The position numbers were made by a program, and so were the translations under genes. A model generated the notes under the pieces. The model was not told the origin of the DNA. It saw only the letters and a list, made by a program, of their open reading frames with translations, and made no database searches. A stretch of 64,000 nucleotides of DNA from Kappaphycus alvarezii (taxonomy: Eukaryota > Rhodophyta > Florideophyceae > Gigartinales > Solieriaceae). The stretch covers positions 2,666,001 to 2,730,000 of the forward strand of contig NADL03000451.1 in assembly GCA_002205965.3 (NCBI GenBank), in the 5' to 3' direction. Below are positions 45,417 to 55,739 of this stretch, piece by piece. The first letter of the stretch is position 1. Every line of letters starts with the position of its first letter.

Positions 45417-48400
45417 ATGCAACGCGAACCTCCCACCATCTCCAACACTCTTGACGACGACCTTAGCAGTCAAGCCTCAAGCTCAAACTCATCCGTTGAA
45501 AACACTCCAATATTTAGTCACCCCTCCTGGCCTCGTACCCCTTCTTCCGAGCTTCCCCCCCTGGCCCTCAAGCATTCCTCTATTCCCGAGGCCATTTCCG
45601 CTGGCGATGACATCGCCTCTTACTTTACCGCCCTCTCTGAGGCTGCTGTCTCAAAGCTGAAAACCCCCACCCAAAACCCTTCCCATCCTCCCACCCCTCA
45701 TTCCGTCATTTCCGATCCCGGCCAACCTATCCCATTGAGTGACCTCCACTCATTAGCTAGCTCACTTGACCCTGAGGCAGACCTCAATCGTAAGATTCGC
45801 GTCACCTCACCCAGTGGAGATGTATTTGCAAGCGTCGTCTGTCCGTTTGACGATCGCGTCCACTATAACCCGCAAATACACTTGGAGGAATATACCTCCG
45901 ATCAATTGAGTGAAAGCGACATTGTCTTTTCGAAAGAGTTTGCACAGCTTAGTGTCACCTGCCGCGTCCTCTCGATGGCTATGGATCCTGCTGTCCCGCT
46001 CCTGGACCGCTTCAAATTCCTTTGCCTTGTTTCGTTTTATCTCGATGAGCACTTTTCCAAACGTTTGGGTCACATTCCCAAGCTTGACCCCCGCGACTTG
46101 GAATCTGTGACCATCAACCTTCGTCGTCAGGTCCGTCCTCCTTCCAAGTATGAGGAGGATCTCACCGACGCACTTCGCGCCATTGTTGAAATGCAGCACA
46201 AATGCTTGACATCTCAGCTGCTTCCCAAGTTGGCTGAGCACGGCGTCGATATTGTCCGCGGTTCCGACCTTACCCAGCCCGAGATCAACCGTTTGACAGC
46301 CCACTTTACGGAAAATTTGCTTCCCGCTATCACCCCGTTCACCTTGGACCAGACGCACCCCTTTCCTTTGCTTCAGTCGCATGAGATATACGTCTATATC
46401 TCTTTGTTCAATCCGCGTCAGAATTGCAAGAAACGCATGGTCTTCCGCGTCCCAGCCCATGAGAGGTTAATCCCATTGGATGACAAGCAATTGAGGTTTG
46501 TCACAGCGGAGGATGTGTGTCTCGCGAACCTCAAGTTGCTATGTCAGTCCATGGTCGTTCTCAACGCCCATGTGTTCCGTATTACTCGCAACACGAAGAT
46601 CTCCATTGATGATGAAGCCGTTGGAGAGCACGAGAACTTGCTTGACTTTGTCATTGAGGAGGTTCATCGTCGTCGGCAGGCACCGACTACAAGACTGGAG
46701 GTGTTGCACACGGCCCCAAAGAAAATGGTGAACTTTTTGATGGGGCAGTTGCATCTGGACGAGTCAGATGTGTATGTCATCGAGTCACCTATCCTGGACC
46801 TGTCCACTTGCATGTCCTTGGCGTTTGTGAACCTGCCTTGGTTGCGGCAGATAACGCGCGACCCAGTTGTGCCTCCGGCGTTCAAGGGACTGACGGACCG
46901 ATTGCGGAATGACCCGGGAGCGATCTTCGGCGTGTTGCGGAAGCGGGATGTCCTGGTCGAGTATCCAAAGGAGAATTTTGAAAACTCGGCCATTCTCTAT
47001 CTCCATGCATCGGCACGCGATCCAGCGGTCCGCTCAATCAAGACGGTCATTTATCGCGGAGGCAGTGACTCACCTATCATTGCTGCGCTCGTAAGGGCGG
47101 CCAAGAATGGAAAGGAGGTGAGCGTGGTTGTTGAGTTGAAAGCGTCACTGGACGAAGTGCAAAACTCGGACTACGCACGCGCACTGCAGCTCGCCGGGTG
47201 CAACGTTACGTACGGCGTTATGGGGTTAAAGGTGCATAGTAAGATTATGCTGGTAACCCGTCAAGAGGCAGATGGCAAGTTGATGCAATACGTGAACGTG
47301 TCGACGGGAAACTTTAACCCGAAAACGGCCAAATTGTATACGGACCTGTCTCTGTTCTCATGCAGAAAGGAAATCTGCTGCGATGTGTTGGACGTGTTCA
47401 ACTCGCTGACGGGTTACTCATGGAAGCCGGAGTTCAGCACCCTCCTCGTGTCACCTGTGAACATGCTCAGTCGTTTCGTAGAGCTTATCCGGGCAGAAGC
47501 TGCCAATGCCAGAGCTGGAAAGCCGGCACGGATTGCTGCGCAGATGAACGGTTAACAGACAAGCAAATCACGAAGGAGCTGTATGACGCATCAAAGGCTG
47601 GCGTTCGTATCGACTTGGTCATTCGTGGTCCTTGCAGGATAAGGCCGGGATCAAGGGGATGAGCGACAACATCCGGGTGTATTCGTGGGTAGGTCAATTA
47701 CTGCAGCACCAGCGCATTTACTACTTTCATGCCGGGGGTGCGGGCAAGTACTTTATCGGTAGCGCAGATTGGAGGACACGGAACCTCACGGCCCGAGTAG
47801 AGGTTGTGGTGCCGATTGAGGATCGCAAGATTCGCAAGCGGTTGGCCAAAGCGTTTGACTTGATCAACGATGGGAACTGGGTTTGGCGAATGGCTCCTGA
47901 CGGACGGTACTACAAGGGAATTCCGTCTAGGTCGCCCCCGGTGTCGGTAAGCATTGCGCCAAGTCGGGCGTCAGGTGCAGAAAGTGTGAAACCTGCACGC
48001 AAGGAGCGCAAGGAGAGACGCAGGGTGAAGACAGAACGGCAAAGTCGATCGAGCCCACATCAGGCACTGCTGGATGTGATGTTTGGCGACCAGCAAGATC
48101 CGAAGAGTTCGTTGACCGGCGGGGAATTGAAGCCGCTGCCAAGTTCGATTTCGGCAGACTTGACTGATGAGGATGCGATCGCTGAGAAACGGAACAAGCC
48201 AAAGTTCCAGGTGGACATCAAAGGGAACAAAAAATTGGTGGATAAGGTGGCGGTAGGTGCTGTCCCGATCCGGCTTGTCGAGGATGAGGACGGGAAAAAG
48301 CTGGAAGTATTGATGGTAGCGCGTGGGGACGATGACCCCTGGGCGGTACCCAAAGGTGGTAAGAACGAAGGAGAGACGGTGCAAAAGGCAACTGTGCGGA

Positions 48401-48840
48401 TAGCGCGAGAAAAGGCGGGGGTGGTAGGATGCGAGGAGATTGCAAACTTGGGATGGATTCTGGTGTCGAAGAAGACGAAGCAAATGGCTGTTCAAACAAG
48501 CGTGTTGTTGGCAAAGGAACTGGGCACGTTTGCGAGCACCCGGCAGGATCGTCGGCGTCAGTGGGTGGGGATTCGGGACGCGATCGAGAGGTTGAAAAAG
48601 GAGAGGCATGCGTTCTCCCTTAGTGCTTTGGAACGAGCGGTGGATGTGTGTCGGACAATATACGGGGAGGAAGTGCTGAGGACTGCAAGCATGATGACGC
48701 CGGTGACAAGCACTTCGGAATCGCCGACCCCACCAGAGGGTACCGGGTTGGAATCAGGCGATGCCGCCCAGGAGGAAAAACCACAGGCGGTGGGGAGAAT
48801 GCAGGGCGGTAAAGTTAGCGATGCTGCTATCGTGGGGTAA
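45417..48840 (+). CDS. Polyphosphate kinase (PPK1 type) fused to a DIPP-like Nudix domain; two frameshifts
   Basis: PPK1 reversibly makes inorganic polyphosphate from ATP. Residues 1-165 are a Ser/Pro-rich extension. The N domain starts at SKEFAQL and has PLLDRFKFL and YLDEHFSKRL near 208. The head domain has PLLQSHEIYVYI and LDFVIEEVHRRR. The catalytic part has DPVVPP, EYPKENFENSAI, GLKVHSKIML with the phospho-accepting His (607), STGNFNPKTAKLYTD, DLVIRGPCRIRPG, LLQHQRIYYF with the second His, and GSADWRTRNL. A basic linker leads to a Nudix domain (48235-48610) with WAVPKGGKNEGE and REKAGVV-type box, and RRRQWVGIRDAIERL as in diphosphoinositol phosphohydrolases. In the Nudix box the expected R-E-x-x-E-E reads R-I-A-R-E-K. 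Frames change near 47545-47552 and 47645-47651; one extra G at each site would restore continuity. A single intronless gene of about 1140 codons is inferred. Confidence 0.85.
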
Positions 48841-51054
48841 AATAACGTGATTAGCGCGTCAGAGCAAGAGCTGCTCCGTACAAAAAAGGGTAGAGAGTAA
48901 TGTAGGGATAAAGTAACGTTAGAGGGAGTGAAAAGAGGGCTTTTAATTGAAAACAAGAACAACACAAAAAAATTGAATGTCCTGGAGCGTTGTCATGTCA
49001 CATGTGATAAGCCGAGGGCAACGGAGTGAACCAACTATAGTACAGTAATGGCTTTATGTTCTCTATGGTGAGGTGAAAATCTATTTCTCCTTACTAAAAG
49101 CCGCCTGAGGGGCTATGTTGTCAGGTAACGGTGAGCATTGGAGTGAGCAGAATCTTGACATAGAATGCCTCGATTGCATTTGCATTTGCAGCTGCAATGC
49201 TGGGTGGAAACATAGAGGGACCGGCAGTTTTTCTGTCCTTGGGTGCACGTGCCAGGAAACTAGTGAGGTAAAGTACTGCAGGCGAAGGGTGCAACCTGGG
49301 ACAGCGGCGAATTGAGCACAAGCGGGGCGGCGCACGTATGTTTGCGACAAACCAGCAAGCGGTAAATTGTGTATACCGTTACTTTGTGTGGGGCGAAGAG
49401 ATGCTTGGTGTTGTGTTGTACCGGTTGTTTTAGGGACAGGTGGCCGAAATTCGGCGACAGGCTGTAGGCGACATGCGCTGCGTGACAGCGCTGGAGGGCT
49501 GCCATGTGCGAGGCCCTTTCATGGTTGTTGGCTCAAGCCATTCTCAGTCGAAAACGTCGAGAGTTGTGGTGGATGGAACTCTTGTTTCGTGTTCAAAACA
49601 AGTGCCGACTACCCAACGCGGTTGAGGTGGTCTCTTGGCGTGACGTGACGCGTTTATTTTTTGCCGAAGATGAGAAGCATGGCAACTGTCGTCGGGTGTA
49701 TCGACATGCGTACAATGCAGTACTTGTTCCACGGGTTTTCCCGCAACGGGATGGGGATAGAGGTTACAGTATGTTATTTTTAAGTTTCTGTGGAATGCGT
49801 AGAATATGCAAGGACGGCTGATCAGATTTCTTACGGGGGGTGTCGAGAAAGGAAACTGGAGCAAATAAGGGAGTGTTCCATTTTCCCGAGTCATGTCTCG
49901 GCAAGGAGAGCAATGACGCCGGTATCGGGTCGGCACATAAATCAAGGGGTTTTGGCGATTGGCTGGGAACCATCCTTGCCAAATTACCTTGACAGCCACA
50001 GCACAATTCCACGTAAAGTTGCGGTCGTCATGATTCCAAACAGTAGTCGCTGTACTCAAGGCAACCGGAGCGGAGGAAAGCCAAAGAAAGAAGAGCCAGT
50101 TCTTTCACTACATTAAGGGGGTGAGAATGCCAGTCAAGGGAAGCAGGAATCGTGGACGACGGAGTTACGGTCGCGTCAACTGCATTTTCAGTTGCTTAGA
50201 TCTCCGTCTCTGTGTTCATTGGGTCAATTTGCCACCATATGCTTGGTAAACGTATTCCGTCGAGGCAGGTGTAGGGTGATTTGCAGGTACTGGGCATCCT
50301 CATTGCGATGTCTGGACGGTTTCAGAAGCGTTTTGCAGCCAGGGAAGCCATGATCAAATCCCTGCTAAGAGAAGGAATCAGGAGCGTCTTAGATTGCATC
50401 TGGAAGTATTCGTTATTTTCGCTTTTCCGACTTTCGTAAATGAACAGCCATAAGTGGACTCGTTCTCTTCCAACCGCCAGCTTCAGGAATAAGTAGAGGT
50501 GTTTACGCACAGCCGTGACGGACGATGATTAATTGTGTGGAGTCGGTGATTAAGTAGGTCGGTAGTAGGTCCCGTATGATCTGTTGTTCCATGCAGTTGA
50601 ATCGTTGTAGTGATGGACTGGGGCGGCCGAGATATTCGATTTGTGGACGACGCTTTAAAGGAGGTTGTGTGCAATGACATTCATCCTGTCTTTGATTTGG
50701 CGTAACGCAGATCGCTGGAATCGATTTCATGTTACACCCTTTCTCGGATTGCCTGCGACAAGCTTTTCGACAGTTACGGGTTTTAGTACTTCGATTTGAA
50801 GTTGCAACTTCCGGTTTTAGATTCGACATGTAACTTACAATTTCTGGAATAGGAGACAAATGGGCGCACAAATGGGACCTAAATTTCCTGCCGTAAAAAA
50901 TGCCACAGCCTTATTTAATTGCCAAAATGCAGCTCCTCAGAAAGCCTGGAGAGGGCATCGCCCTACGGTGTGGCTCCAAGAGGGCACCAACGAGCGATTA
51001 GTGCAGTACAGAAGCCTTCTGAATTTGGACAGTAACAGCACCTGCAATACCTAA
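48841..51054. other. 3' flank and intergenic DNA, no gene recognised
   Basis: Frames of up to 170 codons occur on both strands (for example 49544-50059 minus and 50503-50871 minus) but have no domain and overlap one another. I see nothing that supports a gene. Confidence 0.5.
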
Positions 51055-51130
51055 AGAATCGGGCGGGCTTGAGACGGCTTTTTAGGGAAATTTAAGAGGT
51101 GCCACTGGCCACCCTGTAGGACCACAACCG

Positions 51131-51674
51131 CAGCAGTAGCGTCTCGTAGCGGATGCTCGACAGGAGGAGTGAAGACTCGCCTGTATCAGAAGCTTAGCTA
51201 CTCAATCTGGTCAAGATGTGCAGCTGTGGTGAGCGCGGGACGGATAGAGAGGGAAGAGACGGCGTGGAAGGGATGGTTGTCCGCGCTGCAGCACGCACGC
51301 AGTAGGGAATAGTCGTTTTGGGGCGAGGTACGGTGAAAGGGCACAAGGACCCCCTGGAGGTTCGATCAGTTGGTTGGCTCTCTTGTCCCCCCTCCCGGTA
51401 GCTACCGTAGGGAGTTCACTAGGTGATCTTTACGTACCCGAGAAATCACCCTCCTGTGGTCGCCCCGAGTGCCGGCGGCGCCACTGTACTTTCCTTGATG
51501 CTTCGGGGGGGATTTGGAGGCAACCGAATAATAAAAAACGGGAAGAAATCACAGCAGCATCCGTAATTTGTCGCGCACCGCAACACGCAGAGCTTAGTCA
51601 CCGAATTTCAACTTAATTTTAAGTACTTTGCACCGTTGCACATTTGGACTGTACACCAGTGATAAACGACTGTA
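51131..51674. mobile_element. 544-bp insertion flanked by a 10-bp direct repeat
   Basis: ACCACAACCG occurs at 51121-51130 and 51675-51684. The related terminus at 18 kb has a single CCACAACTG here and lacks everything between. A 9-10 bp duplication suggests a Mutator-like or similar cut-and-paste insertion. The ends show only weak inverted similarity (CAGCAGT against CAGTCGT). No gene lies inside. Confidence 0.65.
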
Positions 51675-51954
51675 ACCACAACCGACCACACCTTCAAATA
51701 CTAATTATAGGGTTTACGCAGCAAGATTTCAATAAATCAGAAAAAGGATTTCAGAAATTAAATTGTACACGTATGAAACGTTGAGGAAATTTACCGAGAG
51801 GATGTGACTATATTTACTGAAATCGGTCAAAATAGTGAAATCCATTTCAGAAATGTAAACGAGGTACAGCAGTGACACGTTGAACAGATTACCGTTTTGG
51901 CGGGTTTCACACTTCACATCCATCATCACCACCGCCACAGAACCATCAGCCGAC

Positions 51955-52773
51955 ATGACAGAAGTAACCGATTCAACCCCATCCTCCAACCCCGGCCATC
52001 CCCCATCGAACGAAGCTCCAACAACACCCCCGTCCCCCGACAACACCGCCCCCAAGACAACGCCCAGCAAGCTCGGCCGACGCCCTACGTTCAGCCCCTC
52101 GGACGATCTCATTATCGTCCGGGAAGTAGCGCCAGCCGAAGCACACATCGCGCCGTTCGGCGAGGTAAACAAACGGTTCAGTACAGCTGCTGCTCGCGCG
52201 AATCAGAATCACAGCCTAACAACGAAGGTAACCGCGATGCGTCTGCAAGACCGATATAAGAAGCTTATCGATGTGTTCGAGAAGCGCGAAGCTACGGAAC
52301 GCGTAATGTCGGGTGTCGGGGGAGAAATCGGGGAGCTGGATGACTTGCTTGGAGGGATGCTGGAAGCGCAACAGGACCTGGCGGCTGCGAAGGGCGCCGA
52401 GAGGGAGGCGCATGCGGCGAAGGAGAGTCGGAAAGTGGCGGTGGGGAGGCCCTTGATGGAGAAGTCAGTTCGCAGAACGCATGAAGAGGAGGGGGATGAG
52501 ACGTTGGGGAGAGGAAGCGGTAAGCGCCGCAAATTGATGGATGAGGGAGGAGACGGGATCGATGCATTGGCTGTGGCGCTGAAAGAGACGGACATGGAAC
52601 GAATTGCGGTGGAGAGGGAGCGGCTGCAGTTGGATAGGGAGCGCATGGAGAAAGAGGCGGTTTATAGGGCTGAAGAGCGGGCGTTGCGTCCTGAGGAGCG
52701 TGAAGCGGGGGAAAAGTTGGAGCTGGCCAATTTTAAGCTGATGATGGAAACGTTCGCCTCTACGCAAAAATAG
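51955..52773 (+). CDS. Harbinger accessory Myb/SANT-like DNA-binding protein (element C)
   Basis: An intact frame of 272 codons. The start is the ATG at 51955 (MTEVTDSTP); an upstream TTG in frame is less likely. Residues 1-45 are Pro/Thr/Ser-rich and disordered. A trihelix/Myb-like domain covers about 45-115, with FSPSDDLIIVREVA, HIAPFGEVNKRFS, LTTKVTAMRLQDRYKKLID and FEKREATERVMSG. It is followed by GEIGELDDLLGGMLEAQQD. A basic stretch (GSGKRRKLMDE) could be a nuclear signal, and the C-terminal 70 residues form a charged coiled coil (RERLQLDRERMEKE). Such proteins bind subterminal sites and carry the transposase into the nucleus. It is convergent with the transposase, 318 bp away. This is the only intact accessory copy of the three in the window. 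Confidence 0.75.
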   Translation: MTEVTDSTPSSNPGHPPSNEAPTTPPSPDNTAPKTTPSKLGRRPTFSPSDDLIIVREVAPAEAHIAPFGEVNKRFSTAAARANQNHSLTTKVTAMRLQDRYKKLIDVFEKREATERVMSGVGGEIGELDDLLGGMLEAQQDLAAAKGAEREAHAAKESRKVAVGRPLMEKSVRRTHEEEGDETLGRGSGKRRKLMDEGGDGIDALAVALKETDMERIAVERERLQLDRERMEKEAVYRAEERALRPEEREAGEKLELANFKLMMETFASTQK

Positions 52774-52789
52774 GTAATTCATAGCGTCA

Positions 52790-53060
52790 GTAAACATGCG
52801 CCGTGGGGCCTCTTCGAGCTGTTCCGGACGTTTTTCTAGTACTAAGACGGAAAGAGGCCTCCAAAAAATCCCCGCCCCTGCGGGACTGCGTAAGTCCGCT
52901 TGAAAGCTCGTCCCTCGAAATCGCGGACTGTGTCCTCGTTCCTCGGGCTGCTCCGCTTCGCTCCGCAGCACGGCCCAAGAAACGAGTATCGTCAGTATAT
53001 ACAAGTTGCAGAAGGAATATCGGTACGTTTAATCTTTGTGTGTCAGGTAATCCTCTAGTG
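52790..53060. other. Spacer between convergent Harbinger genes with hairpins
   Basis: GGGGCCTCTT (about 52806) pairs with AAGAGGCCTCC (about 52852), and GCTGCTCCGC pairs with GCGCAGCA-like sequence near 52948-52972 (CTCCGCTTCGCTCCG). These could form transcription-end hairpins for the two facing genes. Confidence 0.4.
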
Positions 53061-53090
53061 AGGAGGGCGGGCAGGAGAAGTACTGGCTAA

Positions 53091-53950
53091 CTAGATGAAG
53101 TTACGTATGTTCGTGAGCAACATGGCTGTTATGTACAGCGAACCAACTGGGGACTCTCCTACGCGCATCTTACGCTTGTAATCTATCGTTGTCCAATAAA
53201 GCTTGATCTCCTTGAATATCCACTCCACCGTTACGCGTACCTTACTCATTGCTTTGTTAAAAGCATGAAATGCATGATTAAGATTGGATCCTTGAAACAG
53301 TACCTCCAGAAAGGCTCTAACACTGTAGCCAGAGTCCCCATAGATCACAAACAGAATGATGTTGACTAGTAGTACTTCTAGAAGTGCCTCTTCTAGTCCA
53401 CTCCTAGTATATAACGTCCAATAATGACTTTGACCTTCCACCGGGCCATGCGCGTGTAGAATGAAACCATATGTAGTTGTAACGGCTTGATACTTCATAG
53501 CCTGTCGACGCTTGTGTCCATTATATGCGACATTTTGCGCTTCGTGATCTGCTGGCTTCGCGATTCCTATAACGGTCCCATCTATGAATCCCCCGCAGTT
53601 ATTTAGCGCTATACACTTGTTGTAAACTGCCTCCGCGTATCGATTCGCGTTTTCAGCCATAAAGGTTCCACTTATATCTCCTGTCAACAGGTTTGCTCTT
53701 GTTTCTAAGAATCGTTCCGTCCCTTCCCAAAATATCTCCGACAACTGCGACGCGTGCCTTCCAAAAAAAAGTTCTATTTACTTCCAACGAGCAGGGCTAC
53801 AGAGACGACGTAGTATAATACGCGTTACAATTAATGGATCACATGCATACCTATTTCGGGCCGTACGAGAACATTCGTCAGTCCAATTGATAGCTGTAAG
53901 AACACGAGTAACGTCAGTTTTTCGAAACCTAAACAAACTTAGACATAAAG
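53091..53950 (-). pseudogene. PIF/Harbinger transposase (element C), nearly intact
   Basis: A 217-codon open frame (53744-53091) has SEIFWEGTERF and CGGFIDGTVIGIAKP (first Asp). Next are YNGHKRRQAMKYQAVTT and GPVEGQSHYWTLYTRSGL. VIYGDSGYSVRAF holds the second Asp, and SKVRVTVEWIFKEIKLYW the final Glu. Upstream the similarity extends in another frame to about 53950 (FRFRKTDVTRVLTAINW, LRRLCSPARWK). It is broken there by one stop and a slip in a run of eight T/A at 53763-53770; FFGRHASQL joins on. All catalytic acids are present. The first exon seen in copies A and B (DY-x-IGK) was not found. Probably inactive, but recently so. Confidence 0.8.
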
Positions 53951-54437
53951 AATCGTCTAGTCAATTAAAATTGAAGGAGAATTGGTTTAGGGAGATATAG
54001 CGACGACGGAGATTGTACGCAGCCACCTCTGAGGAGAAGTCATGGTATCGTCCGGCGGCTGCCAGTTGTAGTGAATTGGTAGAGGAATGAGGGGCCCTGC
54101 GACGTGGGAGTAAGATAAGGGCATTGCGCCAGCGTTGGCGGCGCTGGATAGCCTCGGAGCGAGTTTGATCATTTGTCGTCCGAGAGTCATTTTGAGTTTA
54201 GAAGGGAGTATGACATGCTCATACTCTACCCTTAGCAACGTTATACGCCTATCCAATCCAAATAAAAAGGTGTAAACAAAAAAGGAACAAGTTTTCAATA
54301 ATAATAATGTAGAGATAGAATTTCAGAAAGTCTAAATTTTCGAAATGGTCATATGATTTACTGAAAACCTCCTTGCGTAATCCCTAAAATAACCCCAAAT
54401 TTTCCCTAACCTGCCCGCTGGCATTGAGCCGGCCCTG

Positions 54438-55739
54438 TAAGGAAGGTCATGTACTGTTGTGTTACCCATCAGCGAAGACTTATCCCGCATAACACACTAG
54501 CGGCGTGGATATAGTCGACCACATCTTACATGCAATAACTCAAAAATCCCCCCGTTTTCCCCTAAGCGCGCTACAGAGCGATGTCGAACGGATTGTGGCG
54601 GTAAGTAAAATGGAGGCGTACGGAAAGGTAAAAGAAGTCCTCACTCAAAGGCACGCCGCGGCGGCATCAATTTCCAATGCTGCCTGCCTGATGGCCGGAT
54701 TCCGGCCAGTTTTCTAGGGTGACGCGGCCACGCTGCTAATCCAGAACTCTGTAAGCTTGCACCTTCAGTACTCCCCTCAATCCCTAATGGAACATGTGGC
54801 CTCACTTCAAGAAATGATATTACAGTACTTTCCAAATAATAAATTACCCAAAAATTTCCTCCTTTTCCCCTTAAAGAATCCGTACGCGTCCATACTGTAC
54901 TGTAATGTACAGTTCACGAAATCGGCATAAATGCACAGCCCACAGGGAGCGAAAATAGCACTTCAATACGGCGTCTGGGTGTTCCCACAGAAATGGGGCT
55001 TGACATCAACATGCTTCAATAACGAAAATTCCTCGTCCGGATCAAGGTCCTTATCGCTATCGTCAGGCAAATGTACATTAGCGTCCTCGCTATTCTCATC
55101 AACATAAATCCAGGCAGACGAAGCATTGGCTTTCCGCATTGAACCACATTTCTTTCTCTTTTGGTCGAGCCACAAAAATCCTCTGTTCGCAAATCTGAAG
55201 GTCATGTATTGCTGCATCTCTTTCAAACCAGCATTGCAATCTCGAGATCGTTTCAGCGAAGCAATTGGTGGTCCTTCTCGCATTGGACTGCCCTCCTGCA
55301 TCATCCGCTGCGAATAGTACATCGGAATACCCCTACCGGCCCGTGATTCCCTTTTGCTTCACCCGACTTACACTCAACTTCATTACCTTCCCTTGCATCC
55401 TATTTAGGTTAAACCGTTTCCGTAACTACCTCTGCCATGGGACCAGCGAGAGGAACCGTACTACCTGTAAACCCATTAATGATCTCATTTTCTTGTATGT
55501 CCTCGTTGTTCTCTACGCCAAATATCGTCATCAAATTTCTTGTAAAAGAAATTGTAGTACTCTTCTGATCGCATCCTGTGGCGCTATGGCTCTGACCCCC
55601 TCCGCGACCACGTCCGTACCATACAATCCGAAAAAAAAATTTTAAAATATTTCTGTCCATCCTCGAGTAAGCTGGATTTATTTCTGACTCACGAAGACGA
55701 AGAATTATTCATTCCATTTATGTTTCGAATAATTTTTGC
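54438..55739. other. Flank between Harbinger C and the hAT remnant
   Basis: A minus-strand frame at 54963-55322 has an acidic stretch (DDSDKDLDPDEEFSLLKHV) resembling EEEFSLLKHALK of the adjacent hAT remnant, so it may be a second hAT-derived piece. Another minus frame (55409-55660) is unassigned. TACTGTACTGTAATGTACAG is at about 54892. Confidence 0.35.

Larger units (their letters stand above)
51055..54437. mobile_element. PIF/Harbinger DNA transposon C, nearly complete
   Basis: The left end reads GGGCGGGCTTGAGACGG, then TTTTTAGGGAAATTTAAGAG. The right end, reverse-complemented, reads CAGGGCCGGCTCAATGCC, then GGTTAGGGAAAATTTGGGG. These are imperfect terminal inverted repeats. TAA stands at 51052-51054 and 54438-54440, the 3-bp target duplication typical of Harbinger, although the left end then has a few extra bases. 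Inside are the Myb-like accessory gene (+) and transposase gene (-), tail to tail. A 544-bp insertion sits in the left flank. Confidence 0.75.

Noticed and set aside
45807-46460. Long minus-strand frame of 217 codons opposite PPK1
   Set aside because: It lies wholly inside the conserved PPK1 coding region and is a consequence of its codon bias. No domain.
47971-48609. Minus-strand frame of 212 codons opposite the Nudix part
   Set aside because: Antisense shadow of the Nudix-coding region; Leu/Pro/His-rich composition without a motif.
49544-50059. Minus-strand frame of 171 codons downstream of PPK1
   Set aside because: No recognisable domain, overlaps plus-strand frames of similar length, and composition is not gene-like.
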